In this document: positions 52,301-60,331 of the stretch, piece after piece
Layout of the letters: each line of letters opens with the position of its first letter
Numbering within the stretch: position 1 is the stretch's first letter
Source of the DNA: a virus
Strand: one strand, 5' to 3'
IMG/VR virus record: IMGVR_UViG_3300032309_000245
Coordinates: 1-64,000 of that record
Length of the DNA stretch: 64,000 bases
Made by a program: the position numbers and the translations under genes
Notes under the pieces: generated by a model
What the model saw: only the letters and a program-made list of their open reading frames with translations
Told to the model about the DNA's origin: nothing
Database searches by the model: none

Positions 52301-52821
52301 GAGATAAGGCAAGGTTTATGTCGCAAATTTTCGGCTCTCAACTTTCTGCCGAATCTAGTAGATATTCTGCGGACAAGAGTCTTGAAGGTACTACGTACGC
52401 GGCAAATGCTAATGTTCGGGCAGCGCAAATACGAGAACAATCTGCTCATGCGGATCGTGTAGCAAATCGGCAGACTGCTGACGAAAATAGACGCTTTGGG
52501 CAATACCAAGCTGCGGCTGAACAAGAGCGTCGAGCATTAAGTCGAATTGCAACTGAAGAAAACGGTGATCAATACAAAGCCGATGTTCGGCTGTTAGAGT
52601 CTGGGGCGAATTCTACTAACCCTACGATGATAGAGATGCGGAAGCAAGCTGAAGAGCGCGTCAATGCTCGAAAAAAAGAATGGAATACTATTAGAGATAA
52701 TGCCAAAAGAGATACTGAGTTAGCATACAGTCGCCTTGAAATGCAAGGGGCGCCACCTAGAAATACTACGAATATTCCAGAAACTCCGCCCCAAGGTGCG
52801 GTCAGACTGAAGAGTAAATAA
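49336..52821 (+). CDS. Large internal virion (ejection) protein, Gln-rich
   Basis: A 1161-residue protein with AAGGAG before the ATG. Residues 200-290 (DPYMQDVVDAQIREEQRAAS, then AGTYGGSAAALQKAENARNL) are a conserved feature of phage ejection proteins. Residues 290-520 are a glutamine/asparagine-rich helical region with two copies of QGLQGQYGL. Residues 560-660 hold glycine motifs (YKEGGAVDGGIMAYDVGG). Residues 730-810 are an Ala/Pro run. The C-terminus is a long coiled coil. It probably leaves the head with the DNA and helps build the trans-envelope channel. Confidence 0.8.
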   Translation: MGKGGGGGGQTTSTVTNSNIPDYARGYVENMLGATQHQLFNTTTDEQGNTVLGSPKPYQAYGGTYDAQGNQTSYDPSKGIAGFSPLQQQAQQGIAGMQMPGNFDVATQYTADAMQRAANAGYNPTQFGMDRLRGQTAQGVNLGSAPTAQAQTGEAAQLGNAPIYQGQQFNQPSNVGIERVSAPNLQNLQMQGAKDVGTRSFTDPGARQQYMDPYMQDVVDAQIREEQRAASKAEIARRGINRQAGTYGGSAAALQKAENARNLNTRIGDIRAKGLQSAYQSGMGQYNTEAQNRLQADLANQQAQQQTGVQNLSAALQTQGLGAQTGLTAQQLNQASGLQADLANQQMGYNSGLQNAQLRQQQQLANQGLQGQYGLQQGQMNQQMAMGNVANRQQTALANQGLQGQYGLAQGQMGQANQQFNAQQRQAANLANQQMRYNTQQAAEQSRQFGAGYGQQMNAQQLAAAQQLGGLGQNYLNAQQGLYGFQNQIGGQQQQQQQQILNQAIQDYSNSQQYPLMQLGTMSNMLRGLPMQAATTNMYQAAPNAITQGIGAIGAYGALNNAFGSPSGGARPYKEGGAVDGGIMAYDVGGRVENTLEDMGVDELKKYAKESSSPSIKRMAARMIQEKSMPVPRMARGGILAFAKSTDENNQSLVESDSGVMSEPPSRASILEAARRKISAAIGQKAPPKIEFASDRAENPPAPPARPAAPTLPPNYDFDAAERGATTRKAAPRPIAPAPAPAPAPAPAPTPATAPAGIAQAAAATAPAPRPPAGPPAGPALAPTGPAPASAPTGPVPAGPAPAGITSAPDYPGRPDIPDTPEHTAYREQAAAANANANKTVAQHLADIKAEQVAAGLDPENRGMQEYRSKIMAERANMDDEAKRQKNLRLAEFFASWGSTPGATLVAGMTALKKTIPTLIEDEKERKKAMREADKIIYELEQSERLEKKGNINAAADRKQNAAKIAEPFNSTLAKLAQDKTTASITAQGDKARFMSQIFGSQLSAESSRYSADKSLEGTTYAANANVRAAQIREQSAHADRVANRQTADENRRFGQYQAAAEQERRALSRIATEENGDQYKADVRLLESGANSTNPTMIEMRKQAEERVNARKKEWNTIRDNAKRDTELAYSRLEMQGAPPRNTTNIPETPPQGAVRLKSK

Positions 52822-55800
52822 TGCCTACATATGATGTTGACGTTGGTGGCTCTACGTATGAAGTAGACGCTCCCGATGAAAATACCGCGTGGAAATGGGC
52901 TAGATCAACTCATCTGCAACAAAATAAAGCCCCTAAACCAATAGCGACTACCCCTGCGCCAACCCCGGTCCCGGAACAACAGGGGCCGCGCGTCCTGCCG
53001 CCGGAAGATACCTCCAGTGATCTTTTCCGTGGGTTTACCAACTACGGTCCTCAGTTACAAGAAACTTTTGGTGGTTTTCAAGTTCTGACCGGACGCCTTG
53101 CTCAGAAAGTTGGTGCTGAAGAAACTGGAACCGGCTTGATTAAGCGCGGGGTTGAGAATCTGCAAAAAGCGGAAGCGAAAACCGTATCCAAGAAGACTGA
53201 CGAATTTACCGAAGCCCTTAAAGAAGGGATCATTCCCCTGATTACTGACTGGCTCCCATATCAGATTGGTTCGGGTGCGGCTAACTTGGCCGAAACGCTT
53301 GGTGTAATGGCAGTCGGTGCGGGTGTTGGCGCGGCTACTGGCGCGGGCGTCGGTGCGCTCCCCGGTGCGATCTCTGGTGCGGTTGCTAAAAATTTGGTCA
53401 AAAAAGGCATCATTGAAGAAGCTAAAAAGCTAAGCAAAGATAAGGCCGAGGAATACATCCTCAAAGAAGCCAAAAAAGAACTCATTACTATGGGTAGCGT
53501 GGCTGGCATGGGGGGCCAAGCGGTCCTACATGGCGCTGGCGAAACTACAAGTCGGGCGGTGCAGGAAGCACAACGCAATAACCAGACCCCCGAAGACATC
53601 AATCTTGGACGCCTTGTCCCTGCCGCAATTGTTCATTCGGTTGCAGACTTCTTCGTTAACAAGATTGGGGTCGATGCACTCAAAGTTGGTGAGAAAGCTT
53701 CTAATTCATTAATTGCTGAAGTCGCTAAACGTATTGCCGTCACCGGTGGCAAAGAGATTCTCCCCGAAGAAATTCAGTCGGTGGCAGAGCGCTTTGGTGC
53801 AAACCTTTCGGTTGCTGATGCAGAAGCGCTAAAAGAGTACGTCAATACCGCCGCCGCTTCGTTTGGTATGGCGGTTGTCCCCGGTGGGGTCGGGGGAGCG
53901 CGAAACTACTTTAGCAATCAGTTCGCCAAAGCCGCTAAAGAACAGGCCGAAAGAGAAGCTGCGGATAAACTCAAGCAGCAACAAACGCAACAAACGGCTC
54001 CCCCTCCAGCCGCCCCCACAACGCCAGCCGACGCAGCGGCGCAAGCAGAACTCGATAGCCTGCTGAATCTTCAGAACGCACCGCCGCCCCCACCACCGGG
54101 GGCTGCTACAACTGCGCCGGGAACCCCGCCGCCACCACCTCCGGGAACCCCTGCTGGAGAAGCCGGAACCACGCCCCCTGCGGAAACCAAACCAAAACTT
54201 CAAAACGCGCCAATCCCTAGTAAAGTAGACATTGAGGCTGACCCAATTGCTACTGCAACGAAGTATCTTGAAGATTTGGCTTCAACTGGTGGTAGAGCAA
54301 ACGCGTTGCCACTGAAGCAATTTACAAAACTTTTTGGGTTGACGGTCCAAAGTGGTGAAGGCTTTAACCAACGCGCGCTAGACGCAATTAAGCAACATCT
54401 TGCTCAACAAGGAGCACCCAATGCCCCTACAGGAACTGTCGAGACCCCAACTGGAACAAGCGCTGGCGTGGCTGGCGTCCCCGATACAGGAACCGCCACC
54501 GAAGTCGCTACCACCCCTGACACAAATGGAGTGGGCGGTACTGAACCAAGCACTACATCAACTGATGTCGGAGAAGGAACTGAATCCACTTCAGTAGGCC
54601 CGTACGCTCATCTATCTGAGGATCAAAGAGAAGAGTTATTTAACGCGCGCATGGGTTACTACAACGACGTAGCCTCTGGAGAAGTTTCACAGAAAGCGTT
54701 GGATAGAAGGCGGGCGCGGCTGAACGAACTTGAGACTCAGTTTGATGTTTTGCTTACCGAAGCAAGTGCGGGGCTTCCATCTATATCAGGCGGAACTGAC
54801 CTTGGCGGCACAAACTTTGTCTGGCATGAAATCCCTGATGACCAGAACATAGCCGCTGAAGCTGCGAAGACTCCCAGCTATTCTATATTTAAACCGTTGG
54901 CTGGTTGGACGCAGGACTTTGCAAGGCAAGTTCGCATGGCGTTTGCTCGTCGCGTAGAAGAAAAAGAAACCGCTTCTGCCGAAGAAGAGCGTAAATCTAA
55001 TTTAATTCTGTCAAATAAATTGACACTGGGGCCGTACTTTTCAAAAGGAAAAAACGCCAAAGAAACCCTTGCATCGGCTAAAACAAAATATGAAGAAGCG
55101 CGAGATATAGTTAATTCGTTAGCGGAAGAATCAAACGAAGACCGTACTTTGTTGGTTGAAGCGCGTCAGGCGGCCAAAGCCCAACTCCCGGTAGCGCGAA
55201 AAGAACATGACGCGTTCATGGATAAGTATGATGAGCAAGCCGAACCCATCGAAGCCGAAATCGCAAAAGCGGTACGGGAAAAAAATAACGACCGCGTTAA
55301 TTTGCTGGGCAAACAACTTGCGGCATTACAGCAAGCCAAAGAAGCTGCTGATCAAGCACTCAGAGAAGCGCAAAACGCATACAGAGAAGCTGCGGTTGCC
55401 GTAGAGAAACACGACGAAGAGCATGGCGGGCAAGTTTTAATGTTGCCTGAATGGAACGATAAGGGTGATTTTGCCGCTCATTTAAAAGATGTTTACTACA
55501 GCAATGTGCGAGACATAGGTTCTATCCAAGAAAATCTACGCGCCGCTAGGATTTTGCAGCAACACTTGCGTACGCTTAGCTCTGAATATGGAAATACGGA
55601 AGGGCGCGCAGAAGAAATGCGCGTTGCCAACAATTACAACGAAAACCGCGATACTGCTAGTCGGGCGTTTGGAGTTTATTTCCCTAAATGGGCCGACCTG
55701 TCAGAAAAAGCCCGAGAGCTTTATTCTGATTACATCGTAAATCACTCTGGTCTACAGCAAGATTTGGCGTTTACAAAACTTGCTTCAAATATGGCCGCTG

Positions 55801-58800
55801 AAAAATACGGCAAAGACTCTAAAGAAGCCAAAAAAGTTGAGGCTGAAGTAAAGGCGCGACAAGAGCGCATTGCTGAAGAAGGTAAAAAGCAACAAAAGAA
55901 ATTTCAAGAACAACGTGAAAAAATGCCGCCGCCTATTCCTCGGGTCAAAGACCATGAGAATGCTCGGGCGCAAAGGGCGTTGACTCAGCGTGCGCTCAAG
56001 GCTATCAAAGAAGGGAAGATCCAAGATCTCCTAGATGCCTTGCGTGATAAGGTAGTAAAGAACGAAACCCGCGACGGCAAACTGAACGCGGCGCTTGCCA
56101 ACATATTGCATGGGCTAAATCTCAAAACCAAGATCCGAATGGTTGAGAGTTTGACCGGCAATAACGGTGCTCGTGCCGATGGCATGTACGATCCTGTAAA
56201 GGATGAGATTCTTATTGCTAGGTACGCGTTCTTTGAAGACACGGTGCTGCACGAAATCGTACACGCGGCGACCGTACAAGTCCTCAACAAGTTCAACAAG
56301 GGCGGTGCGGAAAGGGCTTCTTTGACGGAAGAACAACGGCAAGCTGTCCAGCAGTTGTACGACATCATGTACGAAACCAAGGACGTTCTTGGTGAAAAAT
56401 TCCCTAATGCGTACGCAAACGTGTTTGAGTTTGTGTCTTACGGGATGACGGATCAGTCATTCAAGACTGCTCTTCAAAGTATTAAATCTCAGGGTGTTGC
56501 TGAAACAATCAACGCCGTTGCCGAAGCACAAAAGCTAGTTAGCGCAGCGCCACATAAAGTTTGGCGAGCAGCCAGAATTATCGATACCCTAATTCCAGTT
56601 AAAAACAAATGGTCTGAGTTTGTAAAAGCCGTTGCCAAAGCTGTAGGGTATACCGGCAAAGCTGCGCCGCCTCCGTTTTTGAAAGTCCTTGGTAAACAGT
56701 ACCAACGGATGGAAGGTGGTGTGTACGGCGAAGAAGAGCGGATGAGTCTGCCTACTTCCGTGCAGCCTATCTTTGAAATCAACTATGTGATGGAGATTGC
56801 CAACGCGTTTGAAAGGATCATGTCGGTCCCAACCGGTGGCATCGAGTTGCAAGAGCAACTTCTTGCCCAACCACAACAGATCCAACAAACGCCACCACGT
56901 GCCGGACCACAGCCAAAGCAAGCGCCCCCACTGCGTACTATTGATCTTGATGATGACGCTGATTCAAACTACACGCGGTTTAGAGGAGAAAAAGTTCCGT
57001 TAACCACGGCGCTTAAAAATGCGTTTACTACCAAACAAGGGTTCGTAGCGCTAGCCACTAAGTTCGCAAACAACCGATATGCGGTCAAGGCGTGGGAGAC
57101 TGCACGCGAGCGCGCCAAGTTAATTAATTTTAGCGGCCCAAATATCAACGCCATCTACACGTTGCTGACACTTGCGCCAGCGCGAGGTAGGTCTATATTT
57201 AATGAAGAGATTGCTCCAATCGCTGACGAACTTCGTGGCTCAATAGAAGAATACGCAAAAGCCATGAATACTGATGTGGACAAGGTGCTTGCCCGCTTGC
57301 ACAAAATCATGGAGGTTCTGCACAACCCGGAACGTAGCATGGTGAAGTTCTTGTTGTCGGCTCCGCTTGCTAATGATGCTAACAACAAACCTTTCATAGT
57401 TAACGGCCAGCCAGATACGGCGGCTGGTGTACGTACAGCCATACTTAATCAGCTTAATAGAAGCCAGAGCATGACGCAGGCGCAGGCTCTTCAACTGCGG
57501 TCTACGTTAGAAAGCATCGTATTCCAGACCCAAGTGAATCCGTCTGGTCAAGTTGAGATCATGCGCGATGCGAACGGCAATCCGCTCGTTAATACAAACA
57601 ACGTGGTGGCTACTGGAGAAAGCCCAGACGGTATGAAGGAGATTGATCCTTCCCATCAGACGTACAACATGACGAATCTTGATCCTGCAAGTATCAGTAG
57701 AGTCACTAGCCAATATCTCAACGACCCGCACAAGGCGTTGGTAGACAAGATCGTTGGCGATATGCGACGGCTCAATGAAAAGACTATTGAGCTAGACAAG
57801 CAGTCCAACTATTGGTCAAAGCCCGTCGATAATCGGAAGAACTTCTACAACTTCCAAAACTACATCTCGTTCAAAGGTAAAGACTCCCATACTGAAACTG
57901 ATCAGATGTTAGATTTTGAAACCATGAAAACGGGTGGCAAAGAATACCAAGAGATCGAAAGACCAATGTCTGGCCGAACAACCGCTGGTGACAATCCGGT
58001 GCTTCATGCTATGGCATATGCCACACAAGCTGCGCTACGTGCTGGCCGTAAAGATGTGACGCTTGCAATTAAGAACGCGATTGAACAGAAACTAATTAAT
58101 GGAAAAGTTGGCGCTAAAGTGCCGTTTGAAGATCGAGACAAAAAGGATTTTATTGACAGTCTTAACCGCGAACGCACCGTCTTCCATTTTAATGACGATG
58201 GTAGTCTTCAGGTTCTTGAGATCTCTGACCCAACACTACGTGAGTCGATTCGCCGTACGTTCGAGTCTTCAAACACTCTTGTTACCGCAGCTAACTGGCT
58301 GACCAGCAAAGTGGGCGCGATGCACACTCGGTATAACTTTAACTTTGCGCCGATGAACTTCACGCGCGATGCGTTGACTAACGCGGGTGCGATTGGTGCG
58401 GACATGGGTCCGAAGAAAGCTGCTGAATATTTAGGCGCAATGTCTGCCCTTGTAGCCAACGGTGGCTTGATGAAGGCGATGAAGGTCGCCATTCTGTACG
58501 ACAAGACAGATGCTACAAGCCAACAAACTCTTAGAGGTCTGGCTAACTCTGACCCGTTCATTGCAAACATGGTTGAGTTCATCAAAGAGGGCGGCATGGT
58601 GTCGTACCTTCACGGGCTGACCATCAAGTCAAACTTTGAGCAACTCTACAAAGAGATCGGTCGGTCAGGGATCATCAAGAAAAAAGAACAGCTAGAGAAG
58701 TTCATCGATGTTTGGACGGACATGTTTGAATTGGCAAGCCGCTCTGCTGCATACAGTGTGGCTAAAGCTGACGCAACCGCTAATGGATATACTGGTGATG

Positions 58801-60128
58801 CAGCAAAAACAAAGGCTGCGGCGTACGCCAAAAACTTAGCCAACTTTGAGCAGGTCGGTGATTGGGGTAAAGCCCTAGGCTCCCTGTACATGTTCTTCCG
58901 CCCCTCTGCTACAGGTGCGTTGCGGGCCATCGAAGCAATTGCCCCGGCCTTCCGTACGGCAGATCGCGCTTTGTTGAGCCTAGAAGCAGAATTACCTAAA
59001 GATTACTTTACGCAAAACCCTAACGCCAAAGCTGAGTTTTTGGCTAACTACAATAAAAACCGTAAGAACGCTCAGATAATGACCGCTGGCTTGATGGGCC
59101 TTGGCGCGCTGGCATATACGATGGCGTTTATGTTCTCTGACGATGACGATGACTTGGGGCGCAATCCGGTCGGTACGGACAATATGCAGCAGTGGACTCG
59201 CTACGCGCGGTTCCATGTCCCCAAAGTTCTCAGCGAAGAGATTGGGCTGAAGAACCCACTGATACTCCAGATGCCGTGGGGCTTTGGGCTTGGAGCGTTC
59301 GCTGCGTCGGGCGCACAGTTGGCGGCAGCGGTTGGTGGTAAACAATCTTTTGGTGACGCACTAGCCAACATCTTCCTTCAGATCTCGTTGGACTCGTTTG
59401 TGCCGATTCCAATCTCGCGTATGCCAGCTACGGATATGCCGGGGGCGTTTGCTCTGGATTCGATTGCGCCTAGCGTACTACGCCCAGTGTTTGAGTTCGT
59501 CATCAATAAAAATGGTCTTGGACAAGAAATCTACAACGACCAGAACCGCCGCATGGGCGACGCCTACACGGGTGGCGATCACATCCCAGAGATCTACAAG
59601 TCTGCTGCGCGATGGATGGCGAACAATACTGTTGGCGACATCGACATCAGTCCCAACACCTTGTACTTCTTGGCTAATAGCTACTTAGATGGCGTTTCTA
59701 AATTCTTTGAAGTTGGTAACGACGCCTCGCTTCTGCTTAGTGGCAGCAAAGACTTCAAACCAAAAACCGATTTGCCGCTGTTCAGTTCGTTCTTTGGGTC
59801 ACGCTCAAACGTAGACTCCCGCGAGTTCTCTGCGGTTGAAAAGAAGATTGAAGACATCGAAAAAAATATTAAGCAGTTTGATACAGATCCGTTGATGGCT
59901 GCAAAATACGATATCAAGCATCCGATGCACCGTGCTCTGGTAGACATGTACAACCATGACAAAAACCAAGAGTTACGGGACTTACGGCAGCAAGCTAAAC
60001 AGATTCGGCTTAACACCGCGTTTGATCCAAAAGACCGTGATGCGATGATCAAGATTGTTAACCTGCAACAAAACTTGGTTAAGTACAGGTTGGTTCAGAT
60101 CTACAAAGCCTACGGTGTAGAACCCTAA
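52821..60128 (+). CDS. Giant internal virion protein with HExxH metallopeptidase motif
   Basis: A 2435-residue protein, the largest in the window, in a TAATG overlap. Order of regions: a short N-terminal domain (PTYDVDVGGSTYEVDAPDEN), helices with 'LPEEIQSVAERFGANL' (about 310), a Pro-rich linker (390-460), and long coiled coils (760-1090). A metallopeptidase motif LHEIVHAAT follows with H1144, E1145 and H1148. Next come a large helical part with 'NFNFAPMNFTRDALTNAGAI' near 1838, a hydrophobic span near 2085-2106, and a coiled C-terminus. Such polyvalent proteins are ejected into the host. A role in crossing the envelope and local proteolysis is inferred. Confidence 0.82.
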   Translation: MPTYDVDVGGSTYEVDAPDENTAWKWARSTHLQQNKAPKPIATTPAPTPVPEQQGPRVLPPEDTSSDLFRGFTNYGPQLQETFGGFQVLTGRLAQKVGAEETGTGLIKRGVENLQKAEAKTVSKKTDEFTEALKEGIIPLITDWLPYQIGSGAANLAETLGVMAVGAGVGAATGAGVGALPGAISGAVAKNLVKKGIIEEAKKLSKDKAEEYILKEAKKELITMGSVAGMGGQAVLHGAGETTSRAVQEAQRNNQTPEDINLGRLVPAAIVHSVADFFVNKIGVDALKVGEKASNSLIAEVAKRIAVTGGKEILPEEIQSVAERFGANLSVADAEALKEYVNTAAASFGMAVVPGGVGGARNYFSNQFAKAAKEQAEREAADKLKQQQTQQTAPPPAAPTTPADAAAQAELDSLLNLQNAPPPPPPGAATTAPGTPPPPPPGTPAGEAGTTPPAETKPKLQNAPIPSKVDIEADPIATATKYLEDLASTGGRANALPLKQFTKLFGLTVQSGEGFNQRALDAIKQHLAQQGAPNAPTGTVETPTGTSAGVAGVPDTGTATEVATTPDTNGVGGTEPSTTSTDVGEGTESTSVGPYAHLSEDQREELFNARMGYYNDVASGEVSQKALDRRRARLNELETQFDVLLTEASAGLPSISGGTDLGGTNFVWHEIPDDQNIAAEAAKTPSYSIFKPLAGWTQDFARQVRMAFARRVEEKETASAEEERKSNLILSNKLTLGPYFSKGKNAKETLASAKTKYEEARDIVNSLAEESNEDRTLLVEARQAAKAQLPVARKEHDAFMDKYDEQAEPIEAEIAKAVREKNNDRVNLLGKQLAALQQAKEAADQALREAQNAYREAAVAVEKHDEEHGGQVLMLPEWNDKGDFAAHLKDVYYSNVRDIGSIQENLRAARILQQHLRTLSSEYGNTEGRAEEMRVANNYNENRDTASRAFGVYFPKWADLSEKARELYSDYIVNHSGLQQDLAFTKLASNMAAEKYGKDSKEAKKVEAEVKARQERIAEEGKKQQKKFQEQREKMPPPIPRVKDHENARAQRALTQRALKAIKEGKIQDLLDALRDKVVKNETRDGKLNAALANILHGLNLKTKIRMVESLTGNNGARADGMYDPVKDEILIARYAFFEDTVLHEIVHAATVQVLNKFNKGGAERASLTEEQRQAVQQLYDIMYETKDVLGEKFPNAYANVFEFVSYGMTDQSFKTALQSIKSQGVAETINAVAEAQKLVSAAPHKVWRAARIIDTLIPVKNKWSEFVKAVAKAVGYTGKAAPPPFLKVLGKQYQRMEGGVYGEEERMSLPTSVQPIFEINYVMEIANAFERIMSVPTGGIELQEQLLAQPQQIQQTPPRAGPQPKQAPPLRTIDLDDDADSNYTRFRGEKVPLTTALKNAFTTKQGFVALATKFANNRYAVKAWETARERAKLINFSGPNINAIYTLLTLAPARGRSIFNEEIAPIADELRGSIEEYAKAMNTDVDKVLARLHKIMEVLHNPERSMVKFLLSAPLANDANNKPFIVNGQPDTAAGVRTAILNQLNRSQSMTQAQALQLRSTLESIVFQTQVNPSGQVEIMRDANGNPLVNTNNVVATGESPDGMKEIDPSHQTYNMTNLDPASISRVTSQYLNDPHKALVDKIVGDMRRLNEKTIELDKQSNYWSKPVDNRKNFYNFQNYISFKGKDSHTETDQMLDFETMKTGGKEYQEIERPMSGRTTAGDNPVLHAMAYATQAALRAGRKDVTLAIKNAIEQKLINGKVGAKVPFEDRDKKDFIDSLNRERTVFHFNDDGSLQVLEISDPTLRESIRRTFESSNTLVTAANWLTSKVGAMHTRYNFNFAPMNFTRDALTNAGAIGADMGPKKAAEYLGAMSALVANGGLMKAMKVAILYDKTDATSQQTLRGLANSDPFIANMVEFIKEGGMVSYLHGLTIKSNFEQLYKEIGRSGIIKKKEQLEKFIDVWTDMFELASRSAAYSVAKADATANGYTGDAAKTKAAAYAKNLANFEQVGDWGKALGSLYMFFRPSATGALRAIEAIAPAFRTADRALLSLEAELPKDYFTQNPNAKAEFLANYNKNRKNAQIMTAGLMGLGALAYTMAFMFSDDDDDLGRNPVGTDNMQQWTRYARFHVPKVLSEEIGLKNPLILQMPWGFGLGAFAASGAQLAAAVGGKQSFGDALANIFLQISLDSFVPIPISRMPATDMPGAFALDSIAPSVLRPVFEFVINKNGLGQEIYNDQNRRMGDAYTGGDHIPEIYKSAARWMANNTVGDIDISPNTLYFLANSYLDGVSKFFEVGNDASLLLSGSKDFKPKTDLPLFSSFFGSRSNVDSREFSAVEKKIEDIEKNIKQFDTDPLMAAKYDIKHPMHRALVDMYNHDKNQELRDLRQQAKQIRLNTAFDPKDRDAMIKIVNLQQNLVKYRLVQIYKAYGVEP

Positions 60129-60331
60129 TTTGTGCGCCAAGCACGGACACCCATGTGTCCGTCTTTGCTTGATGGGTAGACCTTAAACCGCATCCCTTCC
60201 CTTTTGGCTGCGGTTTCTATGGCGTATATCATTTGCGATGCGCGCAAGGTGGGGATAAAGAAACTATCCCCAACCCTCATTCCAATGAACGGGAAAACCC
60301 ACTCAGGCTCCTTGATTAGATCCGGCGTCAA
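60125..60331 (-). CDS. Small conserved phage protein
   Basis: A 68-residue protein with a TTG start five bases after a strong GGAGGA site, overlapping the primase stop by 29 bases. It contains 'VGDSFFIPTLRASQMIYAIE' and 'RFKVYPSSKDGHMGVRAWRT', a pattern of small phage replication-region proteins. It converges on the giant protein gene and shares 4 bases with it, with no terminator between. Unknown function. Confidence 0.75.
   Translation of the reverse strand: MTPDLIKEPEWVFPFIGMRVGDSFFIPTLRASQMIYAIETAAKREGMRFKVYPSSKDGHMGVRAWRTN

Noticed and set aside
49336-60128. Tail tape-measure protein
   Set aside because: The long proteins have ejection-protein patterns and a metallopeptidase motif. No major tail tube, tail terminator or tail chaperone genes accompany them, and the rest of the tail module is podovirus-like.
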